DNA of 64,000 bases from Dicyema japonicum (GCA_011109175.1 RDEW01000005.1:802335-866334), one strand, 5' to 3'. Positions 1 through 11,725 are shown, counted from the first letter of the stretch. The notes: generated from the letters alone by a model not told the origin. Program-made: numbers and translations.

Positions 1-1035
1 CGGATTTCTTGATGAATCGAGTCTAAGGATGATCCGAATTCTACTTTCTAACACTGAGCTCCTTGTGAGAGTCGGAAAAACCTATTCAAGAAAATTTGAA
101 ACAAATACGGGCACTCCACAAGGAGACTCTCTTTCTCCTCTACTATTCACAATTTATTTGGAAGCCGCTATGAGGGAACTTAGACCGTCATACCAAGGAA
201 AGACGGAAGAAGTAATCTACGCGGACGATGTAGACCTAATTTCTGAAGACAAAGAGGTCCTGGAAAACCTATTAGAAAAAGCACCAGATGTACTAGGGAA
301 ATGGTTTCTTACTGTGAACAGAGAAAAACAGAACTCACAGAGATAAGAAGGATGAGTAACGTCCTAGAAGAGAAGTGGCGACAAGTAAAGAAACTCGGTT
401 CACTTATGGGAGATAGCGAAGATATTTTACGTAGGAAAACTCTAGCCAATGCTGCGTTATATAAACTGAAGAATTTATGGCTCAATCAAAAAGGCATCGA
501 CACAAAAATGAGAATCCTACTATACGACTCATTCATAAAACCCGTACTTTTATATAACGCTGGAACTTGGGCGACCTCATCAGCGGATATGAAAAAAACT
601 AGACTCGTTCCACAGAGGTCAGCTGAGAAAAATAACAGGAACTACTTGGCCTACGAGAATATCTAGGAATGCTTTATATAAGAGATGCAGCACTAGACCT
701 ATCAGCTTAGAAGTACTGGAATCCCGATGGAGGCTCTTCGGACACGTGCTTGAGGATGGAATTAACTTCCCCACCGAACATATCTATGGAAACATACTAT
801 GTTAGTGAAGAAGGCCGCTATCGGGAAGACCAAGAACAACACTGCCAATAGTCTTAAAAAGACCTGGTCAGTATAAAAAAAACCTAACAAATGCCGACGA
901 CCTGGACAGCATGAGAGCCTTGGCTAGGAACAGGGAGCATGGAAAAGGATGACATCTAACCTTGTTTCTTTTGCTGCACATGCGGGGCTATAATTAGTAT
1001 GGCTCTTGTGAAGTGCTTAAATAATAATAATAATA
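1..1035 (+). mobile_element. 3' part of an RTE-like non-LTR retrotransposon (LINE-A)
   Basis: The sequence encodes the palm of a reverse transcriptase: TPQGDSLSPLLF at about 112-147 and the catalytic box IYADDVDLI at about 215-241. After a frame break come the thumb and C-terminal region (GRPRTT-like and RWRLFGHVL-like motifs, 660-950). The element ends in a 3' UTR tail (about 965-1020) followed by a TAA-type simple repeat. The 5' part, with the endonuclease, is outside the window or lost. Several frame breaks make this a dead copy. Related 3' pieces lie at 15.96-16.43 kb. The tail is nearly the same as the tail of the SINE-1 family, so this LINE is the likely driver of that SINE. Family placement is from motifs only. 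Confidence 0.8.
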
Positions 1036-1368
1036 AATAAATTTTTTTAAATTATCACGATAGTGGCCGTTTCATCCAAACAGAAGTAGGCCGGAACAAA
1101 ACAATGGCCTGAGATCTTTGAATGGGTGAGTACAACAACCATTTCGTTCTCTCCACATAACTTCTATTACTTTTATATACTTATCCCAGCACAATGCGAG
1201 CCCATATATTGTCTAGTGGTTCCACATTGGGATAGTCTATTCATACTTGCGTAGGAACATCTTTCAATCAACAGCAGTATTACTATAGCTCAGATCTCCA
1301 CGACAACATTTCGCTGTCAAAACTCCAAAAGGAATGTGCGTATCTTCAATCCATTTCGCTATACAATA
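1036..1368. other. intergenic, nothing recognised
   Basis: This AT-rich stretch has no supported gene or repeat boundary. Confidence 0.5.
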
Positions 1369-2345
1369 AAGCAGTGGTTCCCAACTTTGTGCTCGCGGAA
1401 CCCTTTTGGGTTAATTTATTTTTTGCGGAACCCTTACAATTCAAATTTTACGATTTACTTAAAACATAATCGAAATAACCAAAAACAATTTTAATATGAA
1501 CACTGAGGCAAAGTTTTATCATAGCATACATGTGTAGCGTTAGGAGTTATTGTTGACAACTGTATCCTCATATCAGGGAAGTTTTGGCATATATATTGAA
1601 AACCCGACTCACATAAATAAGTCGCTGGAAAAAATCGCAATGTTATCATCCAAAATTACTAGATGTCCTGAAGTACTGCATCGCATCCCAATGCGTATTT
1701 TGATTCATCAAAAATAATTTTTAATAGTGTTGAAAATATTTTCCCCAGTACAACTACTTCCCAACGATTCGCACATTAGCATGTCTTCTTCAATAATATC
1801 GTCAAATGGGTTTCGAATAAAAACCAATAAACTGCCAATCCATCAGCATCAGTAGACTCATCAATTTGAATGGAAAATCATTAGAATTATTCAAACGAAT
1901 TAGCAACTGTGTCAATATTTTCCAAAGTTCCTGAATTCGCCTTGAAGTAGTGTTATTTGACAAAGAAACAAGATTAGTTTCTTAGACATTTTTATAAATA
2001 CACTCAATGATCTTTTTTGAACATGGTTTTATAAGATTTTCTTGTATGTGCCTCTCCAAACGTGCTACAAGACAACTCACCTGTTCAATTAAAAATATGA
2101 ATTACTTCAAGATGGTCGATTTAAGTTGTCGTCTTTGGCAAAATTAGACAGTTCAAACTTGCACCTTGTAGATGCATTTAATTTGTTTTGAAAAAAGGAA
2201 ATATCTTTATCCTTTAAATGAGGATGCTTCATCAATAAATGTCTTGATAGTCTGGCAGGAGAAGAAATGTGTTAGGCATTATATGATGCTTCTACTCTAA
2301 TTGGGAGTTCTCATTATTTTATTCCAGCCGTTCACAGTGAATGTA
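1369..2345 (-). mobile_element. decayed hAT transposon (SCAND3/ZBED type)
   Basis: The plus strand begins with CAGTGGTTCCCAAC at about 1373, a typical hAT terminal inverted repeat. The minus-strand translation of 1.4-2.3 kb, read across many stops, gives phrases of the ZBED/SCAND3-type hAT transposase such as HPHLKDKDISFFQNKLN (about 2175-2225). No intact ORF remains and the second terminal repeat was not found. A relic of the same type of transposase lies at 43.5-43.9 kb. I infer an old, immobile copy. Confidence 0.6.
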
Positions 2346-2374
2346 TTAGCCATGTTTTAAAGGTATTTTCAAAA

Positions 2375-2695
2375 ATAATAATAGCCTTTTCACGAGAGCC
2401 ATAATAACTATAGCTCCGCATAGGCAGGACACACACTTTATTTAAGTAAAGAACAGTTAATTTTTAACTAATCGTAGAACCAAGGAATTATCTTCACTTC
2501 TTTTTTTCTTATGTGTGGGTCCTCTCTAGACAATCCAGTTCCGCAGTGAGTATCCGCTGATGACGGCGTCACTCGCCAAACCCTTTTAGCATCGTAGATG
2601 CGTGGAACTTTCCACCAGGTGAACAGCAGCGAGAATCGAACCCGTAACCTAAGCCACTTTAGCCCGACACCTAACCACTATGCCACCCGGTATTT
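2375..2695 (-). mobile_element. SINE-1, full-length copy with tRNA-like head
   Basis: Read on the minus strand, the element begins with a tRNA-derived head: A box TGGCATAGTGGTTAGG near 2685 and B box GGGTTCGATTC near 2630. The body (2537-2609) folds as a four-way junction. The tail (about 2380-2430, ATGCGGAGCTATAG...TATGGCTCTCGTGAA) matches the 3' end of LINE-A. This is the most complete of six copies in the window; the others are at 11.8, 12.2, 18.3, 20.2 and 57.3 kb. Confidence 0.8.
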
Positions 2696-3190
2696 TTCAA
2701 AAAATTTAAATTATAATAAATTGAATTTCAAAATAGTGATATAAAAAATTAATTTAAATATTATCTTTTCCACTAAGGAAGGTCATGATGATAGATTGTT
2801 ATTAGACCTATGATAATTCAAATATTTATTCAATAAACATTCCAAATTTAAATATTATCAAAAAAATAATAATAATATTTATTTAAATTTTTATTTCTGG
2901 TTTTATACTGCGGTTATACTAAAGCCAAATACCATACGATAATGCATGAGTAATCAATTATCAAATGAGATTAAATTCCAACTATACTTAAATCTATTTT
3001 GCCAAAACAGAGACTATCCCTTCTGCAATTTAAAAAGAACACCACTATGCGTCGGCTAAATCGGTAGTGAATGATATAAACCCCTTAGCAGGAGCTACCA
3101 GACTGAGAGTGAAGCCAACCACTACGCTGCTAGTTAGCTATAAATACCTGATTATCGCAATTCAACTTAAATACAATTATCATATTTTCC
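2696..3190. other. intergenic with a tRNA-like fragment
   Basis: This is AT-rich spacer upstream of the glutathione synthetase gene. On the minus strand, around 3070-3135, an A-box-like string (GCAGCGTAGTGGTTGG) suggests a degraded SINE head without a B box. Nothing else was recognised. Confidence 0.4.
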
Positions 3191-3193
3191 TTA

Positions 3194-4802
3194 ATGAATG
3201 AATCTGATTACGTCAAAATAATCAATGATAATCTGAAGATTCTGAATGAGTCAAGTTCTTCGAGAATTCACAATCTCATCAAACGGGCGTACTACTATTC
3301 AATAAGTAAAGGTACCAATCATTCCCATTTCCAGGAATCCTCTTCCTTTCCTCAAAACAGGCTAATACGTTAGAACCGATCTCAACAGCTCTGTTTCCGG
3401 TCCCAATTTCAGCTGCACGTTACAATCATGGTAAAGAACTGGCACATCATTATAACCTGCTCTACGAGAAAGTCGCAAACGATTATGATTTTCTTAAAGA
3501 GTCCCTTAAAAAGTGACCTCGGGGTAATTTCAGTGTGGTCAGCCACGATCCATTCATTGGGAGACTCTGGAAGATCTACGAGGAATCCCAAACTAAGGGT
3601 TTCAAGCAAGACATAGTACTCTCAATAAACAGGAACGACTTTATGGAGATCAAATCGGACTAAAACAGGTCGAACTGAACACAATTGCCGCTGGAATGGC
3701 TGCTCTGAGTCAATCCGCAGCTGACGTACATAAACACGTGGCTAAACAACTAGGACTTTCGCCCGAAGCTGTAAGCTTATATTGTTACAGGAAGATCCCC
3801 AAGGAGATGATCTCTTCCAGATTGGCGGATTCCATTATATTGGCTTTTGATCTTTACTGTCGTCGAAAGTACATGAATCGGTTATTTCAGTGTGATGACT
3901 CTGAAAGCGGTAATTTGCTCGTCGTGGACGACTTTGAGAGTAATATTTGCGACCAGGCACTCACCGAAGTGGAGATTTCATCGAAACTCACCCAAGAATG
4001 TGAAGTTAGGCGGCTAACGATGGCTAATATTGGAAGGAACTCTAAAATTGACGAAGATGGGCGTCTCATACTGTAAGTCACGGCTTTATTCCCAAGAAAT
4101 GATCAATTCGAAGTTGTCCTCGTTTACTACAGGACAGGCTACTCTCCTCAATTGATGTCCTCAGAATCGGTACTCTGCATATTTTAGTTTCCAGCACTGG
4201 GAAGGACGTCGTCTTGTAGAATTGTCCCGTTGTATAAAATGTCCCTCAATCGGATACCACTTGGCAGGATCCAAGAAGGTCCAACAGGCCTTGGCGTCGG
4301 TGGAGAATCTGAAAAAATTCATAGAGTCGGATTCTGAATTGGAACTCCTGTTATCCTCCATGGCTGGCCTTTATTCACTAGACTGTAACTCCCTCGGGGA
4401 TCAAATGGCTGCCAAAGCCTCTCTGAGTCCTCAAGACTTTGTGATGAAACCTCAGCGGGAAGGAGGGGGCAACAATATATTTGGAGAGGCTCTAGTTTCC
4501 CTGTAAGGGATCTTGAAAATAACGCTGAACGTGCTCAGTATATTCTGATGGACAGAATCAAACCTGTTCCCTCCAAAAATGTTGTTTTATCGTGCGAAGA
4601 TAACCCACGTGTTATCGATGTGGTCTCTGAAATCAGTTTTTATGGTTTTGTTGTGAGGTAGTTCTGAGGTTAACGTAGTGATGAGAATGGAATCGTCAGT
4701 AATGACGTTTGTGGGTCCTTTGTTCGATTGAAGTACTCTGATTCCGATGAGGGGGGAATTGTAATCAGAAGATCCTTCTTCTCCTCCCTGTATTTAGTAT
4801 AA
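3194..4802 (+). CDS. GSS: eukaryotic glutathione synthetase
   Basis: The enzyme joins gamma-glutamylcysteine to glycine using ATP, the last step of glutathione synthesis in the cytosol. Six exons are joined by five tiny introns: 3312-3334, 3513-3533, 4073-4096, 4170-4194 and 4658-4678 (21-25 nt, all GT-AG). Family signatures are in order: VELNTIAAG near 3670-3700, HLAGSKKVQQ near 4258-4290, GLYSLD near 4365, and the glycine-rich ATP loop KPQREGGGNN near 4445-4480, then YILMDRI and ISFYGFVVR. The start at 3194 is the first in-frame ATG; the stop is TAA. Length is close to the usual 470 or so residues. Two one-base frame losses (about 3652 and about 4503) interrupt strongly conserved protein and look like assembly indels, although decay cannot be excluded. 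Confidence 0.9.
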
Positions 4803-4879
4803 GTTACTTTGATTTTATTTCACCACTTTAATATGACTTTTTTGTATTTATCAGTATTTTTGGTTTTCTTGTCTTCGGA

Positions 4880-5590
4880 TTTTGTGCCCTCTGCTATGTA
4901 ACGTTCTGATGGCCAGTTACCGTCTCCGAGGTCTCAAAGTACGAGATTTATGAGTTACGCTGACGACGTACTGATGTGCCGGGATCGAGTATGACCTCGG
5001 AGAGGAGACTCAATGTGTATATGGAAGAGATAAAGACTGTATGGTCTCCAAGGATTAAAATTGTCAGAAGAAAAATCTAAGTTTATCGATCAAAATGGAA
5101 AAGGAAATCAGCAAGGTTCCCTATGTGGAATCAGTACTGTGAAATCCCTGAAGTATCTCAGAACAGCTTTTAAAAAACTGGGAGTACATTATACGATTTT
5201 AAACTCCGGAAAAACGCACGCCATGCGATCTTCTTATGAGGAAACTGAGACTCGAATCGGATATTTATTTTTCACGTACGATCATTCCATCACTCCTCTG
5301 TGGACTGGAAGGATAGTAGTACACTGCACACAAAGACCGTTTTATCTTGCTTCTTAAAAATCGAGGAGAGCAGGGATCAAATTTCCCTGAGAAAAAGGCT
5401 CGACGAGAAGCTAGATGTAGATAAAATTTGCTAGTAATGTCGATAAGAGATGCAAGAGAAAAAGACGGTAAACTTCCTAGAAAGAGATGACATCATTGGC
5501 TCTTATGTAGCAGCACAGAATGAACGATAAGAGTTGTCTGAGATTTTCTTTAATTTCCTTTTTAATAAAAGCTGTTAAAATTAAATATTA
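4880..5590 (+). mobile_element. LINE fragment (LINE-C) with reverse transcriptase YADD box
   Basis: About 4948-4974 reads MSYADDVLM, the catalytic box of a reverse transcriptase. It is followed by GLKLSEEKSKFI (about 5055-5090), the usual LxxNxxKT/KF-type motif, and a VKSLKYL motif near 5140-5160. The 3' coding end (about 5430-5540; serine-isoleucine-arginine-aspartate motif, then GSYVAAQNE-like) recurs at 10.63-10.80 kb, which defines a family. Frame breaks show the copy is dead. It sits less than 100 bp beyond the glutathione synthetase stop codon. Confidence 0.65.
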
Positions 5591-6085
5591 TTTCTAATTG
5601 TTAGTATAATTTTTTGGGTATTTTTTTACTTAAAATGTATTAGCATTTTTCTCTGACGATATTTGTGTTTTACATTAAAGGGATCAACGAGAAGGGTTAT
5701 GGCTAAGACAAAATATTGGAATGGCCATACTCCGAGGGAACTCGTTCGCAATCCACGCAACAGGCTTCCTCAACTTACATTTGTTTAATTGTTAAAAAAT
5801 CTATATAATAAAAGAAAAAAAAATTAACACATAAATCGAGAAAATTGTGTTAACATCGGTTGTGGATTTTTACCTTAGAGAGTTTGGCTGGACTTGATAG
5901 CACGGCCGGACACGATGGCATGCGACAATTATTAATAAGAATTTGTCAGTTATTTTAAAAAAATAAATAAGAACTTTAAAAATTATCCCATTGTTGTGAT
6001 TTATATTTTTCAGTATAAGGCCGATCTTAAATAAGAACGAAAAGTTAACATTTAGTAAAAAACTTGTATAATTTTTAAAACACAA
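5591..6085. other. intergenic; short SINE-3-like patch
   Basis: Apart from 5690-5760, which resembles the core of the SINE-3 repeats at 36.5 and 37.7 kb (a GTTATGGCT...ACTCCGAGGGA pattern), no feature was recognised. Confidence 0.35.
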
Positions 6086-6089
6086 AAAA

Positions 6090-6160
6090 TGCGCCAGCCG
6101 GGAATCGAACCCGGGTCGCTAACATGGCAAGCTAACATCATACCATTAGACCACTGGCGC
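6090..6160 (-). tRNA. tRNA-Gly (anticodon GCC)
   Basis: Read on the minus strand this is a 71-nt cloverleaf. The 7-bp acceptor stem GCGCCAG/CTGGCGC is perfect. The anticodon loop is TTGCCAT with anticodon GCC. The T arm is CCGGG-TTCGATT-CCCGG, with an A discriminator. The A and B boxes match tRNA-Gly. A T6 run follows at once (6084-6089 on the plus strand as A6), the normal Pol III terminator. The anticodon stem has two G-T pairs. There is no intron. It looks functional and is not part of a SINE. Confidence 0.93.
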
Positions 6161-6739
6161 ATGATTATTTAATAACATAGTATCACAGCCTTATTTTACC
6201 AAATATATTAATATTTAAATTCAATGGTTAAGATAATCTCAAAGTTTTCATTTATTTTCGCATTTATAACTTAAGTGGAATATAAACTATTTTACAAAAT
6301 TACTATCGATTCAGACTTGATTAATTGTCCCATTACCTACTGTTCATATTGAATAATTGATGTAATTGGTCAAGGGAGTTTGCAAACGCTAACCATGTTA
6401 AGCGTGTCTTCTCAAATTCTGTGACCTTCAATGATAATTTCCAAAACTTTCAATTTTAATCATTTCTAGACATTAATAGAGATTGGGAAAATAGGGTACA
6501 GTCCACGTGGGTAAAAATTAAAATTTAATTTTTTTAAACTAACAATTTAATCACTCTTAAAAATGCAATGTTAAATTACTTATTTCAATCCTCCTAACAC
6601 TAAATCGAAATGAAAGTGTCCCACATACAACAAAAAAGCAAGTGATCAAAAAACCTTTTCAAAAGTAAAAAATAATATAACTGAAATTCATTATAATTGT
6701 AAGTAATACCTAAGACATAGTCTTGTTACAACCTGTTTT
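6161..6739. other. intergenic, nothing recognised
   Basis: AT-rich spacer without a supported ORF or repeat. Confidence 0.4.
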
Positions 6740-6925
6740 TCTAGATGAAGTTTGATCGAACGTGTGTACCATCTATGGAGGGAACTGTCAACTCCTTGAT
6801 CCTGACTCGTTCCAGTGTTCCAGAACTTGTCTCCAGGTGACGACATTGTCCCCGGGGAAAAAAATAGTAAATCCTCTTAATGCCTGCCAGGCATTTGGCC
6901 TTTCCTCAGTAAAGTGGATCCAATG
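6740..6925 (-). mobile_element. SINE-2 fragment
   Basis: The reverse complement (TCATTGGATCCAC...ATGCCTGGCAGGCAT...AGAGGAT, then TCGTCACCTGGAGAC) aligns with the element at 10.37-10.60 kb on the plus strand. The head is missing. Confidence 0.5.
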
Positions 6926-7639
6926 AGGCCAACAAAGTGAGGGAAAATAATTTTTGACATACTAACCACATAGCATTACATAAATATTGTTTAAATAATG
7001 TAAAAAACTTAATTACTTTACAAAAATTTTAATTAATCTCTAGTCAGTCCCTGACACTCAAAATCTTGAGTAATTTGCTTAGAATAGTTAATGATCCATA
7101 TCAAATAATCGAAATTATTTTGAGGGTTACTTGGATCTCCCAATCTACTAGACAGATCAAGCTATTTTTCGGAGGTAGTAAATACTTAAAACAGAATTTT
7201 TTTTATTATTTTGGGAGATCGAACTCGGCTAGAGAAAGATACAGTGGCTTTTACGACGTTTTCATAAATTCACCTCCATATTAAAGATATTAATCTAATA
7301 TGTGGAATTTATTCAATTTTTTAATGTATAACACATTTAATAAATTTTGGGGGATCAATTGCTTTATTGGTGAGATCCGTCATATATAGGGATAATTTGA
7401 CCACCTCATATCTCGACAATAGCGAGACAGATTAGGTAGAAAATGTCTAAGGCTCAGTACGAGTAATTGAGGGGCGAAAATGTATTAAAAGTTTATCGGT
7501 AGAGGAACACTAGCAGAAATTAATTTTTGAGAAACAAGAAATCGATCCGACGAGAAGAATAAGCACAGCTGGGCCTATTTAAAACGTAGATTTTACCGCG
7601 AAATTAAAAATAGAAATTTTCTTAGACTCAAATAGAAAA
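6926..7639. other. intergenic, nothing recognised
   Basis: A 72-codon open frame at 7066-7284 has no recognisable motif and is probably chance. Confidence 0.35.
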
Positions 7640-7775
7640 GTGATGTTATTTATACCTGATTCGAAGAAGGGAAACCTTTGGTTTGGGAAGCTACTTGTGT
7701 CGACTCACTTTGCCCGTCCAACATTGTCGGAAGCGCGGTAGACACACTGTATTATCATACCTGGTACACAATTAA
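7640..7775 (+). mobile_element. LINE-B C-terminal domain relic
   Basis: The frame reads [20 protein letters not shown]-like protein. It matches the C-terminal LINE-B domain (LVWDATCVDT...) seen better at 51.9 and 63.7 kb. It is very short and isolated. Confidence 0.5.
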
Positions 7776-8400
7776 TTATTAATTATTTATACCTGAGATT
7801 AACTACTATAGTTTTGTAGGGGATCGGTTGCAAAAAGGTCCTCGAAATAAATTCACTCAAATATTTTTCTAAGTGTGAATATAACTTTGAATATTTTTTT
7901 TCTAAAAGTGTGTAGTTGAAAATTTAACTTTTGTAATAGTAATTATTAGCTTTTAATCTGAGTTTATAAATTTTTAATATTTATTTTTTGGCGATTATTT
8001 GATAAAATATGAATAATCTCAGGGGTTATTCATAAGGCATCTCAAAGTGGTTATCTTAAAGACGGGTTCCATAATCCTTTACCATGCGAATCAAAAAAAT
8101 AATTATAAAAATACTTTATCTCCTACTTTCAAGTCATGTTTTATGATGAACATCATTTTTTATTTATCCTTTTGAAATAGGGTGAATTAAACTTTGGTGG
8201 GCAGAAAGTTATGTCAAAATTATTTGTTATTTCTATCATAGTTTAAAGAAGAGGTACCATGCTATTTAATTATCTTCCACGTGTATTTCTGCGACTGATT
8301 AAAAAGAATGATCGTTCAGACTCTCACTATATTTTAATTAAAATAACAACTTTGTATTTGAGGAATTAATCTATTTATTTTTGAAACGGCTCGCAATTTT
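7776..8400. other. intergenic, nothing recognised
   Basis: AT-rich spacer. Confidence 0.35.
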
Positions 8401-8404
8401 GAAT

Positions 8405-9620
8405 GGCGTTTCATTGGTTGAAGCATGCGCTTCTGTGTTGTGATCCCAGCCCGACAAGGTGAGGACGAGTCCGGCGGGGTCGAGAATCCTGAACAGCTCT
8501 TCTCATAGGACATGGCATCGGCTCACAATTTCTGTATGATTGTAGATAATTCGATAGTATTTGGAATAGAGGGCAGCTCGTAGAACAGCCTCCTTTAATA
8601 GTTTCGTTGTATTTCAATTAAAAAATTTTCAATAGGTTGGATGTTGTGATCTGGTCCAATTAACCTTATTGCAGTCTCCTCGATTGCAGATAACTTCAAT
8701 GTGGAAGATCGTGACATTTGCATTGCCCATGAAGGACTTGCATACGTCATCGTTGGTCGGATGAATTGTTTGTAAATCGTGGCAAGATCCCAGTTTGATC
8801 TCTAATATTTTTGAGAGCACTTTTAAAATTCTTATTTTTTCAGAGCAGAAGTTACTCTGTTTTCAACATGCCGGATAAAGGTGAGTCCCTGATCAAAGGT
8901 TACTCCCAGAATCTTCGGTGTTTTGTTAATAGAGATAGCTTCGTTCTTCATAAAGACTTTTGGTTCGATACAGAGCTGTCTCTTGTAGTGGTAAACAGTG
9001 TGACAAAGGACTTTGCTGCTGATGTGTCAAGTCTCCGCTTCGAGAGCCATAGTTCCAAGTTATCGAGCATTTGTTGAGCCAACTGAGTCGCTGATTGAAT
9101 GTTTCTGTCCTTGGAGGCAAGAATGATATCGTCGGCATAGAGAGGATTAGACAGTTTTCATTACAGGTTTGTGGCATGTCGTTTATGTAGAGATTGAAGA
9201 GTAGGGGTGATAGTGGAGAGCCTTGAGGACTCCATTTGGGAAATAGCGAGATCTTGATTTGATGTTGTTGCAGAGCACTTGTGCTCGTCTTCCATTTAGG
9301 AAGTTTCCAAGCCAAAGTTTCAGGTTCGGATGGATGTTGGTTTCATATATTTTCTTTGTTAGAAGTTTCCTAGGGACTGAGTCGAACGCTTTTGTGATGT
9401 CCACGGATATAAGTACTGTCCTCTGATGGGGTTTGGGGGAGTTAAATCCTTCCGCAATGAATTATGTGAGGGTTGTAAGGTGTGTTGTCGTCGAATGGTT
9501 GTCCCGGAATCCGTGCTGGGTCGGAGGTATTGAGATTGAGTCTTGTATTTTTTCCAAAACAAGCCTTTCAAGGATCCTTGAGACCGGACTTAGAATAGAT
9601 ATTGGCGATAGGAAGATGGT
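8405..9620 (-). mobile_element. jockey/CR1-like LINE, reverse transcriptase half
   Basis: On the minus strand the motifs run in order. VDITKAFDSVPRKLL (about 9360-9405) is followed by LGNFLNGRRAQV, PQGSPLSPLLFNLYINDMP (about 9180-9240) and LYADDIILASKD (about 9108-9143). Further on come PKILGVTFD (about 8900) and, in the thumb and C-terminal part, YKQFIRPTMTYASPSWAMQ (about 8700-8770). Frame breaks separate these pieces, so the copy is dead, but the domain order is intact. The endonuclease half is absent. Confidence 0.85.
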
Positions 9621-10360
9621 TAATCTATTGGTTTGTTGGGTTGTACGTAATTGTTATTTTATTCATTGTTTCCGGTTTTTATTACCATTTTGTGTCATTA
9701 ACTTAGATTTCTCGTCAAAATTTGATTAAATCTTTCTATAATTCCCCAAGCAAGAACAATATATAATACTTATGATTTGGCATCCCTAAAAATGTGTGTA
9801 ATTTTAATCTCTAAACAAAAATTCCAATTTTTTTAATTTTGTTCCATTTCCGTGTAAAAAAATCGACTTGATAGCAGATTTCGGAAAAATGTATTATTAA
9901 CCTTGTAAATTTTTATAACTAACAATTTACCGCAGATTTATTAGTCATTTCTTTACAATGGCATATTTACTGTAAATCTCAATTAGAGTTAAAACCCATT
10001 TGTTGTCCCATTTGAGTACCCAAATTTTTTGAAATCGATCAAGTCCTCTTGGAATCGTTCATTTGGAATAGAAGTAATCACTATTAATTTAATCCTTTAA
10101 GAGGAATAGCATAAAGCACTCTTTTACAGCGGCTTCAATAACAATTCTTTTGATTACAAAATATGAGTGTAATACCCTATGATTGCCTTGTATTACGGAA
10201 TTACTATTTTTATGCAGAGCATGTGCATTTAGGTTTCATTGAACAATCATTAGTGTCTCGTATTCAAAATTACTCAAAACGGATATTTATTTGTTTTTCA
10301 CGGATACTTTCCTTTATGAGTCGAAGGATGGTATTACAGTGCATACAAGGAGCGTTTAAA
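9621..10360. other. intergenic, nothing recognised
   Basis: No gene was recognised. The open frame at 10163-10399 runs into a SINE-2 head and is probably chance. Confidence 0.35.
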
Positions 10361-10364
10361 TCAA

Positions 10365-10600
10365 CAAAAGCCGGTGGCGCCTTGTGGTGCTGTGGCTAAT
10401 TAGTTAAAATTTATCTTCCTTTCCCTTTGATGTAGTCATTGGATCAACCTTTCTAAGGAGACGCCTGATGCCTGGCCGGCATAAAAGAGGATCCATATTT
10501 TTATTCCATAGGAGACTATTTCGTCTCTGGCGACGACTTCTGGATTGACCTGCATAGATGAGGCTCTTTTGGGACGCTTCAGGATCAGGGGATTGTTAGT
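10365..10600 (+). mobile_element. SINE-2, partial copy
   Basis: The head GGTGGCGCCTTGTGGTGCTG...GGCTAATTAGTT and body GATGCCTGGCCGGCATAAAA match the SINE-2 copies at 11.4 and 56.9 kb. Confidence 0.6.
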
Positions 10601-10885
10601 TTGATTCACCTTGGGATCAAGATTGCCCTAAGCAAACGGTTCGACAGAAGGTTAGGTGAGGACGAACATTTGTTATTAGTGTCGATCAGAGATTTAACTG
10701 AGAAAAACACGGAAAACTTCCTGAAAAGAAATGCCATTCTTGACTCGCATGTCGCGGTACAAAATGAACCATAAGAGGGGTCTGAGGTTTCAGAGGAGAC
10801 TCCGAACTGTGGCAGGACTTGTAGTAAGAAGCCTCAAATTGATACCCTCTTTACTTTCCTTTGTTAATAAAGTTTGTTTGAATCG
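10600..10885 (+). mobile_element. LINE-C 3' coding end and tail
   Basis: The frame ends SIRDLTEKNTENFLKRNAIL...HVAVQNEP then stop. It aligns with 5430-5540. The sequence after the stop (ending near TTAATAAAGTTTG) is also similar to that at 5550-5575, so both are 3' ends of one LINE family. Confidence 0.5.
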
Positions 10886-10899
10886 ACAAGGTCCTGGTA

Positions 10900-11320
10900 G
10901 TAGTTAAGATTGGAGATCCCATAAATATCCACAAGACTCGCTGTGCAGGTTATTGGGAGATCGCAGAAAATCTAAAAATCAAATTAAGTATGTTTAATGG
11001 TAGTTAACATGTCAGAACCTGATTTGGGAAGCTATGCGTATTGATACGTAGTCTCCAAAAAATTTGGCCGATTCAGCCTCGGACCCAGGTCATGCTTCTA
11101 ACTAAGGAAAGAATCATAGAGAAGGAAGTACCGAAGTATTTCGGAAGATAATTTTCTTTGCCACATTTGATATTAAGACGTTTATGAAATCTTTGGCACA
11201 CAACGATCTACTCTGTCGAATAGGTTAAAATAATCGTAAAGGTCACCAAGAATCTATGTAAGACTGTATGGTTTTGAACGCGAATAGCTATTGTCAGAAA
11301 AAACTACCTGGTCATTTATT
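10900..11320 (+). mobile_element. LINE-B C-terminal relic
   Basis: About 11010-11240 reads NLIWEAMRIDT...SPKNLADSASDPGHAS..., a degraded form of the LVWDATCVDT domain, with a later FFATFDIKTFM stretch. Stops interrupt it. Confidence 0.5.
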
Positions 11321-11424
11321 ATTATTATTTTATTTAAATATATATATTAAATTTAAAATTAATTTTGTTGATAAAATTAATAATACATTAAATTGTTGTT
11401 GTTGTGTTTTAATCCAATGAGGTT

Positions 11425-11725
11425 TGTATTCCGCGTGGCGCCATGTGGTGCTACGTGGCTAATTGTTGAAGTTTTCTGTTTTTTCGACTGTTCCTCCTCT
11501 TACCTTCCTACTAGATTGGCGTTATATGATCCACCTGTCTCAGGTTCCAGGCTGGCACGAAAAAAGATCATTTGCTCTCTTCGCCACTCCACTGGAGGGG
11601 TTTCCAACAACTGCAAGCTGGTTCCTGATCGACTCTGTTTCTGTAGCAGTGCAAACTGGATACACTTTACTAGGTTACTTAAACTTCTTTCTTGGACTAT
11701 CCGGGGTTAATAAATTAAATAGGTA
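11425..11725 (+). mobile_element. SINE-2, near full-length copy
   Basis: The element starts with a tRNA-like head (GTGGCGCCATGTGGTGCTAC, then GGCTAATTGTTGAAG). Its body holds GATCCACCTGTCTCAGG...CACTCCACTGGAGGGGTTTCC, and its tail is ACTATCCGGGGTTAATAAAT. It is collinear with 56.90-57.22 kb. As in that copy, a SINE-1 follows within 50 bp, but here in the opposite orientation. Confidence 0.75.

Noticed and set aside
2537-2609. Hammerhead-like ribozyme in SINE-1 (CTGATGA and GAAA strings on the antisense strand)
   Set aside because: The strings occur, but no cleavage triplet follows the third stem, GAAA is not conserved in all copies, and they lie on the antisense strand. The hairpins fit a four-way junction better.
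4500-4545. A 45-nt intron in glutathione synthetase instead of a frame break
   Set aside because: The segment encodes ENNAERAQ, which aligns with conserved family sequence before YILM, so it is coding.
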